From the NCBI GenBank assembly GCA_004000035.1, contig RJAE01000002.1, forward strand, positions 248,001 to 312,000: a stretch of DNA of 64,000 nt, given 5' to 3'. Within the stretch, counting starts at the first letter, position 1; every line of letters begins with the position of its first letter. A model generated the notes under the pieces. The model made no database searches. It was not told where the DNA came from and saw only the letters and a list, made by a program, of their open reading frames with translations. Position numbers and translations under genes: made by a program. This stretch comes from Arthrobacter sulfonylureivorans. Lineage in GTDB: Bacteria > Actinomycetota > Actinomycetes > Actinomycetales > Micrococcaceae. This document shows, piece by piece, positions 17,393-27,300 of this stretch.

Positions 17393-18706
17393 ATGCGTAT
17401 TTCCGTCATCGGGTGCGGCTACCTCGGCGCAGTACACGCGGCGGCCATGGCCAAACTCGGGCACGACGTCATCGGAATCGATGTGGATGCGCGCAGAATC
17501 AGCGAGCTGCAGGCGGGACGGGCACCGTTTTTTGAGCCCGGGCTGCCGGAGTTGCTGACCGAAGCGCAGCAAACCGGACGTCTAGCCTTCAGTACGGACC
17601 TGGCGGAGGCCGCGAGCGCCGTCGTGCACTTCGTCTGTGTGGGCACGCCCCAGCGCAAGGGCGAGAACGCCGCCGACCTGCGCTACGTCGACGCCGCCTT
17701 CAGCTCGCTGGCTGAACACCTGAATCCCGGCGACGTCGTGGTCGGCAAATCCACCGTTCCGGTGGGCACGGCCGCGCGGTTGGCTGATGAAGTCCGGGAG
17801 ATCACTCCGGAGGCAGTGCTTGCATGGAACCCGGAGTTTCTCCGTGAGGGCCATGCCGTGAAGGATACGCTGACACCTGACCGGTTCGTGTACGGCGTGC
17901 CTTCGGGACCCTCCGGCGAAGCAGCCACTGCCGCCCTGGACGAGGTTTATGCGGTGCCGCTCGCGCAAGGGACCCCCCGGCTGGTGATGGACTATGCAAC
18001 GGCGGAACTGGTCAAGGCGGCCGCGAACTCCTTCCTGGCCACCAAGATCTCCTTCATCAATGCCATGGCCGAGGTGTGCGATGCCGCCGGTGCCGACGTC
18101 ACGGCCCTCGCCGACGCAATCGGCATGGACGAGCGCATCGGCCGCAAGTTCCTCAACGCCGGGGTCGGCTTTGGCGGCGGCTGCCTGCCCAAAGACATCC
18201 GGGCGTTCATGGCTCGGGCCGGTGAGCTCGGGGCCGATCAAGCCCTGACATTCCTGCGCGAGGTGGATGCCATCAACATGCGGCGCCGCACCCGCGTCGT
18301 CGAACTGACCCGCGAGCTGGCCGGAGGCTCAGTGATCGGCAAACGCATTACCGTGCTGGGTGCGGCGTTCAAGCCGGAGTCCGACGACGTCAGGGACTCC
18401 CCTGCCTTGTCCGTGGCCGCACAGCTGCAGTTGCAGGGCGCCACCGTCACGGTCACTGATCCAGAGGCACTGGCGAATGCCAAGCAGCGCTTCCCGGAAC
18501 TCAGCTACGAACCGGATACGAAGACCGCGATTGGCCGCGCCCACGTCTTGGTGCTCCTGACCGAGTGGAAGGAATACCGCGAACTGGACCCGGCCACCGT
18601 CGCAAACCAAGTGACGGAGAAAAGGATCCTTGACGGACGTAATGTGCTGGACCCCGTTGCCTGGCGCGAGGCCGGTTGGACCTTCAAGGGCATCGGACGC
18701 CCGTAG
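17393..18706 (+). CDS. ugd: UDP-glucose/GDP-mannose dehydrogenase family enzyme, probably UDP-glucose 6-dehydrogenase
   Basis: 437 residues from ATG 17393, preceded by AAAGGA. The N-terminal Rossmann motif is GCGYLGAVHAAAMAKLGH with the NAD-binding Asp in GIDVD. The catalytic Cys is in VGFGGGCLPKDIRAF near residue 264, and the C-terminal UDP-binding domain starts around VLGAAFKPESDDVRDSPAL. These features fit a four-electron oxidation of UDP-glucose to UDP-glucuronate, giving a precursor for acidic surface polysaccharide. GDP-mannose or UDP-ManNAc dehydrogenase are alternatives, though the family length and motifs favour Ugd. The large polysaccharide locus starts 14 kb downstream. Confidence 0.93.
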   Translation: MRISVIGCGYLGAVHAAAMAKLGHDVIGIDVDARRISELQAGRAPFFEPGLPELLTEAQQTGRLAFSTDLAEAASAVVHFVCVGTPQRKGENAADLRYVDAAFSSLAEHLNPGDVVVGKSTVPVGTAARLADEVREITPEAVLAWNPEFLREGHAVKDTLTPDRFVYGVPSGPSGEAATAALDEVYAVPLAQGTPRLVMDYATAELVKAAANSFLATKISFINAMAEVCDAAGADVTALADAIGMDERIGRKFLNAGVGFGGGCLPKDIRAFMARAGELGADQALTFLREVDAINMRRRTRVVELTRELAGGSVIGKRITVLGAAFKPESDDVRDSPALSVAAQLQLQGATVTVTDPEALANAKQRFPELSYEPDTKTAIGRAHVLVLLTEWKEYRELDPATVANQVTEKRILDGRNVLDPVAWREAGWTFKGIGRP

Positions 18707-18730
18707 CGTTTTTCCAAGTTCCGCCGTCCA

Positions 18731-18767
18731 CAATGGACCCGTGCAGCCAGGCTGTACGGGTCCATTG
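18731..18767 (+). terminator. Long hairpin after ugd
   Basis: A perfect 12-bp inverted repeat (18731-18742 with 18756-18767) extends inward with another five pairs, leaving a tiny loop. No T-tract follows. It sits 24 bases after the ugd stop and probably ends that transcript. Confidence 0.65.
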
Positions 18768-18889
18768 CCGCATCCGTTGACAGTGGGCCCAAACAGGAGC
18801 ATGTTAGGTGGATGGCCAGCGCCGACACCGCCGACCCTAGCCAAGTGCGGGTCCGGTCCAGATGCGCCGGCCGATGGGGGGAAATCAAG

Positions 18890-20923
18890 ATGTCTCGGCG
18901 CAGTAGGCTTCTGGCCGCGGGTGTAGCCCTCGGTGTCACCTGCCTGCTGCTGCCCGCTGCTCCGGCCGCGGCTGCGCCGGATCCCGGCCAGCCCTACTTC
19001 GAACCCGGCGCCGCCAGCATCGGCGACCCCTACTTTCCGGACGCCGGAAACACGGGTTACGACGCGAAGCATTATCAGCTGGATCTGCTCTATGACCCGC
19101 CCACCGAACAGCTCAGTGCCAACGCCACGATGACGGCGCGCGCCACCCAGGACCTCGCCAGCTTCAGCCTGGACCTGGGCGGGCTGACGGTCCATTCCGT
19201 CAGCGTCGACGGGCTGGGCGCACGCTTCGAGCATGAAGGAACCAAGCTAGTCATCACTCCTGTCCGTGGCGTACCGGACGGACGGATCTTCACGGCGGTG
19301 GTGGAGTACTCCGGTGTTCCCCGCGCCCTGTCACTGCCCGGTCCTGCAGGATTTATCCACACCGACGACGGAGCAATAGTCACGGGCCATCCGAGGAGCG
19401 CCCCGACCTGGTTTCCGGTCAACAACTACCCCGGTGACCCTGCCAGCTTCGGATTCAACATCTCGGTTCCGGACGGATGGCAAGCTGTAGCCAACGGCTT
19501 GCCGGACGGAACCAGCCGTACGCCCGGCCGCACTGTGTACAAGTGGGAGGCCGAAGAGCCGCTCTCGCCGCATTTGGCGACCATCGCCGTCGGGCATTTC
19601 AACCTGGCCGAATACACCAAGGGCGGCGTTAGTTACGTGGACGCCATGGATCCGGCGTTGAAGAAGACGGTCATTCCGCGCAACGGGGATGGCCTGGCCT
19701 GGTCGCAAAGCGATGACGCCAGCTACAAGCGCCTCACCCGAACGGTCAGTGTGCCAGATGCCGGCGCGGATTTCTCTTTTTGGATGCTGCGCGACACGGA
19801 GCCCGGCTGGGACTACGCGTTCGTCGAGGCCCGCACGCCCGGCGGGGACAACTGGACCACCTTGAAGGACGGCACCGGGTTCGCGCAGAACGGCACCGGA
19901 AACTCCTGCCCTGCGTGGCATCAGGTGCATCCCTTCCTGAAGCATTACCAAAACGACGACGGCGGCGGCTCCTGTTCCGCAAAGGGGTCCAGCGGGCAGT
20001 GGTGGGCGGCCACCGGAACGAGCGACGGCTGGGAGCACTGGGAGTTCGATCTGGCGGACTACGCCGGCGAAGACGTGGAGCTCTCCATCACCTATGCCAG
20101 CGACATCACCGGACAGAACGACGGCGTCTTCGTCGAGGACATCAAAGTCACCGGGAGTGACGGCTCCACGTCTTTCGACAGCGACGGTGACCGGTGGGAC
20201 GGTTGGAGTCCGCAGGGCGCGCCTAAGGGCAGCCGGCCTAATGACAACGAGTGGACCGCCGGCAGCAGCACTCCCCCGTCCCAGGGTCATAAGATCCAGC
20301 AGTCGCTGGACAAGCAGCCGAAGATGATCAAGTTCCTCTCCTCCGTGTTCGGCACCTATCCGCTGGCCAGTGCCGGCGGCATCGTCGACAACGTCGAGGA
20401 CCTCGGTTTCGCTCTGGAGACCCAGGCCAGGCCGGTCTACCCGATGGATTACTTCTACAGCGAGGCCAGCGGCGACTCATTTATTGTCCGGCAACTCGCG
20501 CTCCAGTGGCTCGGCAGCCAGTTGCCCGTCCATCGGTGGCAGGACAGCTGGCTCAACCAGGGTCTGGCAACGTACTCCCAATGGCTCTGGGCGGAAGAGA
20601 AGGAACCCGGCAGCGCCCAGGACAGTTTCGATTTTTACGCGGGCATCGACGCCGCAGACCCCTTTTGGAAGTTCAAGTTGGCCGACCCGGGGCCGGAAAA
20701 CCTGTTCTCCAGCAGCCTGCAGACCCGCTCGGCCATGGCCCTGCACGCGGTGCGGACCGAGATCGGCGACAAGGACTTCCACAAGCTTGTCAGGCAGTGG
20801 GTCAAGGACGGTTCGGGCTCCCCCAAAGATTTTCGGAAGCGCGCGGAGAAGGTCTCGGGGAAGGACTTGTCCGGCATCTTCAAGGCCTTTGTATCGACGC
20901 CGGGCAAGCCAGGAGCTCTCTGA
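18890..20923 (+). CDS. Secreted M1-peptidase homologue with all active-site residues replaced
   Basis: 677 residues from ATG 18890, with GGGGGGA seven bases upstream. A Sec signal peptide ends near AAAA-PDP (about residue 30). The N-terminal M1 beta-domain follows (YDAKHYQLDLLYD). Residues about 285-430 form an inserted beta-sandwich resembling the MAM-like domain of immune inhibitor A proteases (WDYAFVEA, GWEHWEFDLADYAGEDVEL). The thermolysin-like domain resumes at GGIVDNVEDLGFALETQ. M1 enzymes need HEXXH-x18-E. Here the same positions are R534, Q535, L538 and Q557 (IVRQLALQWLG and WLNQGLATY), so both zinc His, the zinc Glu and the catalytic Glu are gone. It is almost certainly not a peptidase; binding or scaffolding outside the cell is inferred. 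Confidence 0.9.
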   Translation: MSRRSRLLAAGVALGVTCLLLPAAPAAAAPDPGQPYFEPGAASIGDPYFPDAGNTGYDAKHYQLDLLYDPPTEQLSANATMTARATQDLASFSLDLGGLTVHSVSVDGLGARFEHEGTKLVITPVRGVPDGRIFTAVVEYSGVPRALSLPGPAGFIHTDDGAIVTGHPRSAPTWFPVNNYPGDPASFGFNISVPDGWQAVANGLPDGTSRTPGRTVYKWEAEEPLSPHLATIAVGHFNLAEYTKGGVSYVDAMDPALKKTVIPRNGDGLAWSQSDDASYKRLTRTVSVPDAGADFSFWMLRDTEPGWDYAFVEARTPGGDNWTTLKDGTGFAQNGTGNSCPAWHQVHPFLKHYQNDDGGGSCSAKGSSGQWWAATGTSDGWEHWEFDLADYAGEDVELSITYASDITGQNDGVFVEDIKVTGSDGSTSFDSDGDRWDGWSPQGAPKGSRPNDNEWTAGSSTPPSQGHKIQQSLDKQPKMIKFLSSVFGTYPLASAGGIVDNVEDLGFALETQARPVYPMDYFYSEASGDSFIVRQLALQWLGSQLPVHRWQDSWLNQGLATYSQWLWAEEKEPGSAQDSFDFYAGIDAADPFWKFKLADPGPENLFSSSLQTRSAMALHAVRTEIGDKDFHKLVRQWVKDGSGSPKDFRKRAEKVSGKDLSGIFKAFVSTPGKPGAL

Positions 20924-21063
20924 CGAACTGGCAGCGGCGGGTATCCCAGGTCTAGCTCTGGACCTGCGCTATTTGCGGGCAGACGGCATCAAAGTGTTCA
21001 CTCTTCCCACTGCAAGCGCCGGGTACATCCGAAGACGTAGGTGCAGGCGCCGATTGTAGGCGG

Positions 21064-21330
21064 TTACCGGTCCTCGCCCAGGACCCGCAGGCCCTCGCGG
21101 TAGGCGTCAGCGGTCAGCTCGCCGCGGGCAAATCGCTGGTCCAGAATCTGCCGTGCCGTGCTGCGCCCGTGCGGCCTGTCCATCCTGCCGGCGGCAGAAG
21201 CCACCGCAACCGCATCTTCCACGCTCCCCGGGCGCAGCCCCATAAACGCCCTGACTACGAGGATGGCCAACATTGCCACGATGGCCAAGAGCAGGAGGCC
21301 GAACAGCCACGCCAAGCCCATATCTACCAT
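21064..21330 (-). CDS. SHOCT-domain membrane protein
   Basis: 88 residues. One N-terminal TM helix (LAWLFGLLLLAIVAMLAILVV) is followed by a linker and a C-terminal SHOCT motif (ARQILDQRFARGELTADAYREGLRVL), a short amphipathic oligomerisation helix pair common at protein ends. GGGG lies about 14 bases before the ATG at 21330. The role is unknown; SHOCT proteins often assemble at the membrane. It is transcribed opposite to both neighbours. Confidence 0.8.
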   Translation of the reverse strand: MVDMGLAWLFGLLLLAIVAMLAILVVRAFMGLRPGSVEDAVAVASAAGRMDRPHGRSTARQILDQRFARGELTADAYREGLRVLGEDR

Positions 21331-21701
21331 GATGAAGCACCCCTTCGATCACGACGGAACGATGGCTCTATAGTCCGTTCCCTTAGCGTCAGGATACGCG
21401 TCGGCCCCGGGAACAAACAGGGCAAATCCATCACAATAGGATTCCGTCGGCGCCATCCGCCCCGGGCGAAGATCCCGGTCTCCCCGCAGGACTCTCGACG
21501 TGGACACGGGTCAAGGCCATGCCATGCAAGGGCCGTCGGCGGCAAATGATGCGGCATTGAGATGTTCCGCACCTATGGCTTCCCCGGATTCCGTCCGCTG
21601 CGGACATAGGATGGCTGTAGGCACCCTCCCGTGTAGATTACCGGGCCGTTGTGCTGTCCAACCTTTCCTGACCTCCGGTTGCCCGGTTGAAAGTCGAGTT
21701 G
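21331..21701. other. Divergent intergenic stretch without a visible gene
   Basis: About 370 bases separate the SHOCT gene from the next small gene. I see promoter-like AT-rich patches (for example CTATAG at 21368-21373) but no convincing coding frame, RNA gene or strong hairpin. Confidence 0.4.
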
Positions 21702-22043
21702 ATGAGTCCCACTGCCGACGGCACGCCGTTCCCGCGCCGCCGCGACGTCCGCTCCGGCGCCGCTGAACCAGCCGCGCCCACCGGGATGATCCCGGTGGTC
21801 CCGCTGGTCTCCGCGCCGTCCGGAACCCCCTTGCCTGCCCGCCGCGAACTGCGCACCGGCCTCATCCAGGTGGTCCCGCCGGCCGCCGGCCAAGCCGGTG
21901 GCACAACCCGCTATGTCCGCACGGAAGCTCAGCCCGCACCGAGTGCCAAGCGGCGCAAGGGCCGCGGGGCCGCGTGGGCGGTGTGCACCGTCGTCGTGCT
22001 TGCCGCTGCTGCCGCCGCATTTTGGTTGATGTTCGTCCGCTAG
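21702..22043 (+). CDS. Small protein with a C-terminal membrane anchor
   Basis: 113 residues from ATG 21702 (an ATG at 21687 belongs to the same frame). Pro/Arg-rich repeats such as GTPFPRRRDVRSG and GTPLPARRELRTG, each followed by an IPVVP or IQVVP stretch, suggest an internal duplication. A basic KRRKGRG patch precedes a single C-terminal TM helix (AAWAVCTVVVLAAAAAAFWLMF). The body would therefore be cytoplasmic. Its stop is three bases from the convergent MarR gene. No family is recognised. Confidence 0.6.
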   Translation: MSPTADGTPFPRRRDVRSGAAEPAAPTGMIPVVPLVSAPSGTPLPARRELRTGLIQVVPPAAGQAGGTTRYVRTEAQPAPSAKRRKGRGAAWAVCTVVVLAAAAAAFWLMFVR

Positions 22044-22046
22044 GCG

Positions 22047-22463
22047 TCAGCCTTCCGCCGCTATCAGCTTGCCCAGGAGCGAGGAGAGCTCGGAGCGCTC
22101 CGCTGCGGACAGGGCGGCAAAGTATTCTTCGGCATGCTGCACCTGGACCTTCCGGATGGCCTGTCCAATCTCCCGCCCGGCCTCGGTGAGGACAACCACC
22201 GTGGCCCGGCGGTCGGTCGGATCGGGCTCACGCACGCACCAGCCGCGTTCCTGCAAACCATCGACAATATCGGTGGCCGATCGCGGTGCTATCCGCAGCC
22301 GCTCGGAGAGTTCGCCCAAGCGCAACGAGCCATGATGGCGGAGCATGCGCAGCGCACGGGCCTGCGACGGCGCCACGCCCAACGGGGACATTCCCCGCGA
22401 GGCACCCTTCCTGAGCTGGCGCGAAACGGCCCAGAATAGGTCTAGTAAGTTCTCATCAGCCAC
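22047..22463 (-). CDS. MarR-family transcriptional regulator
   Basis: 138 residues with the MarR winged-helix fold: PSQARALRMLRHHGSLRLGELSERLRIAPRSATDIVDGL is the helix-turn-helix region and REPDPTDRRATVVVLTEAG the wing with the conserved Asp-Arg-Arg. Helices at both ends would form the dimer. It is divergent from an ABC multidrug-type exporter, and the 93-base gap contains a perfect palindrome, so it probably represses the exporter and itself until a ligand binds. That regulatory link is inference from gene order. Confidence 0.92.
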   Translation of the reverse strand: MADENLLDLFWAVSRQLRKGASRGMSPLGVAPSQARALRMLRHHGSLRLGELSERLRIAPRSATDIVDGLQERGWCVREPDPTDRRATVVVLTEAGREIGQAIRKVQVQHAEEYFAALSAAERSELSSLLGKLIAAEG

Positions 22464-22494
22464 GGGAATAGGCTATCAAGTTTCCCTGTTGTAG

Positions 22495-22515
22495 CCTCAT
22501 AGTGAGGTAACCTCA
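22495..22515. promoter_or_regulatory. Palindromic operator candidate between MarR and ABC exporter
   Basis: TGAGGTAACCTCA at 22503-22515 is a 6+1+6 perfect inverted repeat. The left arm also pairs with CCTCA at 22495-22499, giving two overlapping palindromes. Position and form fit a MarR dimer site. Confidence 0.55.
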
Positions 22516-22556
22516 GCAATACGGGCCGAGTTCGCAGCCCACCATCATGAAACGAG

Positions 22557-24362
22557 GTGGTTCCGACGGAAACATTCGGAATGAACCCCGGCCGCGGTCC
22601 CGTGAAGGAACCGACGGCCGCAGAAAAAGAACAAGCACGGCACGTTCCGCTCAAGCGGATTGTGGCCCTTTTCCGTCCCTACCGGGGACAGCTGGCTTTG
22701 GTCACGGCCATCATCGTTGCTTCCTCGGCCGCCGCCATGGCCTCCCCGTTCCTGCTGCGTGCCGTCATCGACACGGCCCTGCCCCAGCAGCAGCTGCCGC
22801 TGCTGGCCCTGCTGACCGCAGGCATGCTGGCCGTGGCTGCCGTCACCGCCCTGTTTGGTGTCCTGCAGACCTGGATCGCCACCAAGGTGGGCCAACACGT
22901 GATGCACAGCCTCCGGACCGACGTCTTCTCCCACTTGCAGCGCCAGTCCGTTGGCTTCTTCACCCGGACCCGCAGCGGCGAAATCCAATCCCGCATCACA
23001 CAAGATATAGGCGGCATGCAGTCCGTGGTCACGTCCACCGCCACCGGCATTGCCACCAACCTGACCACCGTCGTCGCCACCGCCGTCGCCATGGCGGCCC
23101 TGTCCTGGCAGTTGTCGCTGATCTCGCTGTTGGTGATGCCGCCGGCAGTGGTGCTGACCCGCAGGGTAGCCAAGGTGCGGCGGGAACTGACCGCGCGCCG
23201 CCAGCGGGAACTGGCGGACATGAATGTGACCATCGAAGAGTCGCTCTCGGTCAGTGGAATCCAGCTGAGCAAGACGCTGGGCACCGGAAACGATCTCGCG
23301 GCCCGGTTCTCTGCCTCCTCCGAGCGGCTGACCGATCTGGAACTGCGTTCGGAGTTGGCCGGACGCTGGCGCATGGCCACCATGAGCATCATTTTCGCCG
23401 CAGTACCGGCCGTCATCTACTTCGCCGCCGGCCTGCCCGGTGCCGCGGGGAACATCAGCATCGGTACCGTGGTGGCCTTCAGCGCGCTGCAAGGCGGACT
23501 TTTCCGCCCGTTGCTGGGACTGTTGAACGTCACCATCACCGTCACCAGTTCGCTGGCGCTCTTCGCGCGGATTTTCGAGTATCTGGACCTGCCGGTAGAG
23601 ATCACGGAGCCGGCCTCGCCGACTCCGGTGGACGCCGCCCAGATAGCGGGGCATGTTCGCTTTGAGGACGTCAGCTTCAGCTACCCGGACAGCGAAACAT
23701 CGGCCCTCCGGCACGTGAACCTGGCCGTCCCTGCAGGTTCCACCCTGGCCCTGGTTGGCCCGACCGGTTCGGGAAAGAGCAGCCTGGCCGCCCTGGTGGC
23801 CCGGCTGCATGATCCGACGGCGGGGCGCATCACCATCGACGGCGTGGACCTCCGCTCCATGCGCCTGGCCGATCTGGCACGCATCGTGGGAGTGGTCAGC
23901 CAGGAAACCTACCTGCTGCACACCACGGTGCGCGGGAACCTGCGCTACGCCAAGCCCGATGCCAGCGATGCCGACATCGAGCAGGCCGCGCGGGACGCCC
24001 AGATCCACGACCACATCGTGGCGCTGCCGGACGGGTATGACACCATCGTCGGCTCGCGCGGGCACCGGTTCTCCGGCGGTGAGAAGCAACGCATTGCCAT
24101 TGCCCGCACCCTGTTGCGCAACCCGCCGGTGCTGGTGCTGGACGAAGCGACCAGTGCATTGGACACGCAGACCGAGCATGCCGTGCAGCAGGCGTTCGAC
24201 CGACTGGCTGCCGGGCGGACCACCATCACCATCGCCCACCGGCTCTCCACCGTCCGGAATGCGGACCAGATCGCCGTCCTGGAAGCGGGGCGCATCGTCG
24301 AACGCGGCACCCACGAAACGCTGCTGGACGCTGACGGGCGCTACGCGGCCTTGGCTGCCTAG
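22557..24362 (+). CDS. ABC-type exporter, fused permease and ATPase
   Basis: 601 residues from GTG 22557; ATG 22581 is an alternative. The membrane domain spans about 40-320 with six TM helices. The ATPase domain follows with Walker A GPTGSGKSS, Q-loop VSQETYLLH, signature FSGGEKQRIAIA, Walker B VLVLDEATSALD and the switch His in IAHRLST. It would work as a homodimer, or with an unlinked partner, to export drugs, lipids or peptides using ATP. The divergent MarR gene and the palindrome before this gene suggest inducible expression. Confidence 0.94.
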   Translation: MVPTETFGMNPGRGPVKEPTAAEKEQARHVPLKRIVALFRPYRGQLALVTAIIVASSAAAMASPFLLRAVIDTALPQQQLPLLALLTAGMLAVAAVTALFGVLQTWIATKVGQHVMHSLRTDVFSHLQRQSVGFFTRTRSGEIQSRITQDIGGMQSVVTSTATGIATNLTTVVATAVAMAALSWQLSLISLLVMPPAVVLTRRVAKVRRELTARRQRELADMNVTIEESLSVSGIQLSKTLGTGNDLAARFSASSERLTDLELRSELAGRWRMATMSIIFAAVPAVIYFAAGLPGAAGNISIGTVVAFSALQGGLFRPLLGLLNVTITVTSSLALFARIFEYLDLPVEITEPASPTPVDAAQIAGHVRFEDVSFSYPDSETSALRHVNLAVPAGSTLALVGPTGSGKSSLAALVARLHDPTAGRITIDGVDLRSMRLADLARIVGVVSQETYLLHTTVRGNLRYAKPDASDADIEQAARDAQIHDHIVALPDGYDTIVGSRGHRFSGGEKQRIAIARTLLRNPPVLVLDEATSALDTQTEHAVQQAFDRLAAGRTTITIAHRLSTVRNADQIAVLEAGRIVERGTHETLLDADGRYAALAA

Positions 24363-24377
24363 CAGCAGGCGGCGGCG

Positions 24378-27300
24378 CTACTCGGTGAACACCGCGTCGA
24401 TGACCTCCTGCGCCCACTCCAGGATCTGCCGGTCGGCCAAGTCCCGGCCGCCGATCCTCGCGGTCTTGGGCTTGGGGACCAGGATAAAGTCCAGCGCGGG
24501 TTTCACCTGCGACCCCGGGTACATCCGGGTCAGCCGCATCACCTTGGACTCCGGCAGTGCCGCCGGCGCGAACTTGATGAAGTTGCCCTGCACCGCCACA
24601 TCCGTCAGACCGGCCGCACGGGCGCGGACGCGGAAACGTGCCACGGCGACGAGATTCTGCACCGGCTCCGGCAGCTCGCCGTAACGGTCGGTGAGCTCGG
24701 CAACCACTTCGTCGATGGCTTCATCGGTGGCCGCCTGCGCCAGCTTCCGGTAGGCCTCCAGCCGCAGGCGCTCCCCCGGCACGTAGTCGTGTGGCAGGTG
24801 GGCGTTAACCGGCAGCTCGATTTTCATGTCGGCCACCTTCTGCTCGGTTTCGCCGCGGAAGTCCGCCACGGCCTCGCCGACCAGCCGGATGTACAGATCA
24901 AAGCCGACGCCGGCAATGTGCCCGGACTGTTCCCCGCCGAGCAGGTTTCCTGCGCCGCGGATTTCCAAGTCCTTCAGCGCCAGCTGCATGCCGGCACCCA
25001 GTTCGTTGTGCGCCGCCACCGCCTTGAGCCGCTCCAGCGCCACTTCGCCGAGGGGTTTCTCGGCGTCGAACAGGAAGTACGCGTACGCCCGCTCCCGGCC
25101 GCGGCCCACCCGGCCGCGCAGCTGGTGCAGCTGGGATAGCCCGTACCGGTCCGCCCGGTCAACGATCAGCGTGTTTGCGTTGGAGATGTCCAGCCCGGTT
25201 TCGATGATGGTGGTGCAGACCAGGACGTCGAATCGCTTTTCCCAGAAATCGACGATGATCTGTTCCAGCCGCGACTCGCTCATTTGCCCGTGCGCCACTT
25301 CCACCCGCGCCTCGGGAACCAGTTCCCGTATCCGCGCCGCCTGCCGCTCGATGGACGAGACGCGGTTGTGAACGAAAAAGACCTGTCCTTCGCGCATCAG
25401 CTCGCGCCGGATCGCCGCCGTCGTCTGCTGGTCCGTGTACGGGCCAACGTACGTCAGCACCGGGTGGCGTTCCTCCGGCGGCGTCGCCAGCGTGGACGTC
25501 TCGCGGATGCCGGTCAGCGACATCTCCAGGGTCCGCGGGATCGGCGTCGCGGACATGGCCAGCACGTCCACGTTGGTGCGCATCTTCTTCAGCGACTCCT
25601 TGTGTTCGACGCCGAACCGCTGTTCCTCGTCCACAATCACCAGCCCCAGGTCCTTGAACTGGACCTCCTTGGAGAGCAGCCGGTGGGTTCCAATAACGAC
25701 GTCGATGCTGCCGTTCTTGATGCCTTCCATGGTGTCCTTGGCTTCCTTGGACGTTTGGAAGCGGGACAACGCCTTGACCCTGACCGGGAACCCGGAGAAG
25801 CGTTCGCTGAAGGTCTCGAAGTGCTGCCGGGACAGCAGCGTGGTCGGCACCAGGACCGCCGCCTGCTTGCCGTCCTGGACCGCCTTGAAGGCGGCGCGCA
25901 CCGCGATCTCGGTCTTGCCGTAGCCCACATCGCCGGAGACCAGGCGGTCCATCGGAACTTCACGCTCCATGTCCGCCTTGACCTCGTTGATGGTGGTCAG
26001 CTGGTCGGGGGTCTCAATGTACGGGAACGCTTCTTCCAGCTCCCGCTGCCACGGGGTGTCCGGTCCAAAGGCGTGCCCGCGGGACGCCATCCGGGCCGAA
26101 TACAGCCGGATCAGCTCGCCCGCGATCTCCTTAACCGCCTTGCGGGCCTGGCTCTTGGTCTTCGCCCAATCGGAGCCGCCCATCTTGGACAGGACGGGCG
26201 TCTCGCCACCCACGTACCGGGTGACCTGGTCCAACTGGTCCGTCGGTACAAACAGCCGGTCCCCGGGGGCGCCCCGCTTCGACGCGGCATATTCCAGCAC
26301 CAGATACTCGCGCATGGCCTTGGTGGGTCCGGCGCCGGTGGAGCGCTGAACCAGTTCAACGAACCTGCCCACGCCGTGCTGCTCGTGCACCACGTAGTCG
26401 CCCTCGGTCAGCTGCAGCGGATCCACGGCGTTGCGCCGCCGCGACGGCATCTTCCGCATGTCCCGGGTGGAGCGTGCGGAGGCACGGCCCAGCAGGTCGG
26501 CTTCGGTCAGCAGGCCGAGTTTCAGGCCGTCGAAGACGAACCCCTTGCCGGTGCTGGCCGTGGTGATTTCGATGATCCCCGGCTGCGGCTCGTTCTCCAG
26601 CGATTCCACCCGCGTGGCCGGGATCTGCGCGTCGTGGAAGAGTTCGGCCATGCGCGAGGCGGGGCCAGGACCTTCGGTGGCCACCACCACGCGCCATTGG
26701 TCGCGCACGCGGGAACCAATGAACTCCATCATCTCGGCCACATCGCCCTGGTAGCCCCTGGGCTCGCGGGCCGCGATGGTCAAGGTGTCGATGTCCAGCA
26801 CGGTTTCGTCGTCGGGATTGAACGACGTGATGGACCACCAGGACACCTGATGCTCTCCGGCCGCCGTGCGTGTGTCGCCCAGGGAGCGGAAGCCGGCCTG
26901 CTCCAGATCCCCCTGCAGTGCCAGGTCCAGCGGCGCGTCCCCGCCCTCGGACGCCGTGGCCCAGGCGGCGGCGAGGAACTCGTCGTTCGTGGTCTCCAGG
27001 TCGTGGGCCCGGCTCCGCACCTTTTCCGGTTCAATCACCACGGCGATGGATCCGGGCGGCAGCTCGCCGATGAAGGGCACCATGGCATCCACCAGCACCG
27101 GCGACAGTGATTCCATGCCCTCGACCGCGATACCCCCGGCGATCTTTTCCAGCATGTCCGCCGCGGCAGGCATCTGGTCCTTGAGCTTCGCCGCACGACT
27201 CATCACCGACGGGGTGATCAGCAGCTCCCGGCACGGCGGGGCGTACAGCCGGGTGGGGTGCTTGACGTGCTCACCGGCCAAGGACCGCTGGTCTGCCACG

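Noticed and set aside
25284-27110. 608-residue open frame antisense to mfd
   Set aside because: High-GC shadow frame opposite a clearly conserved gene; rich in Arg, His and Gly with no recognisable domain.
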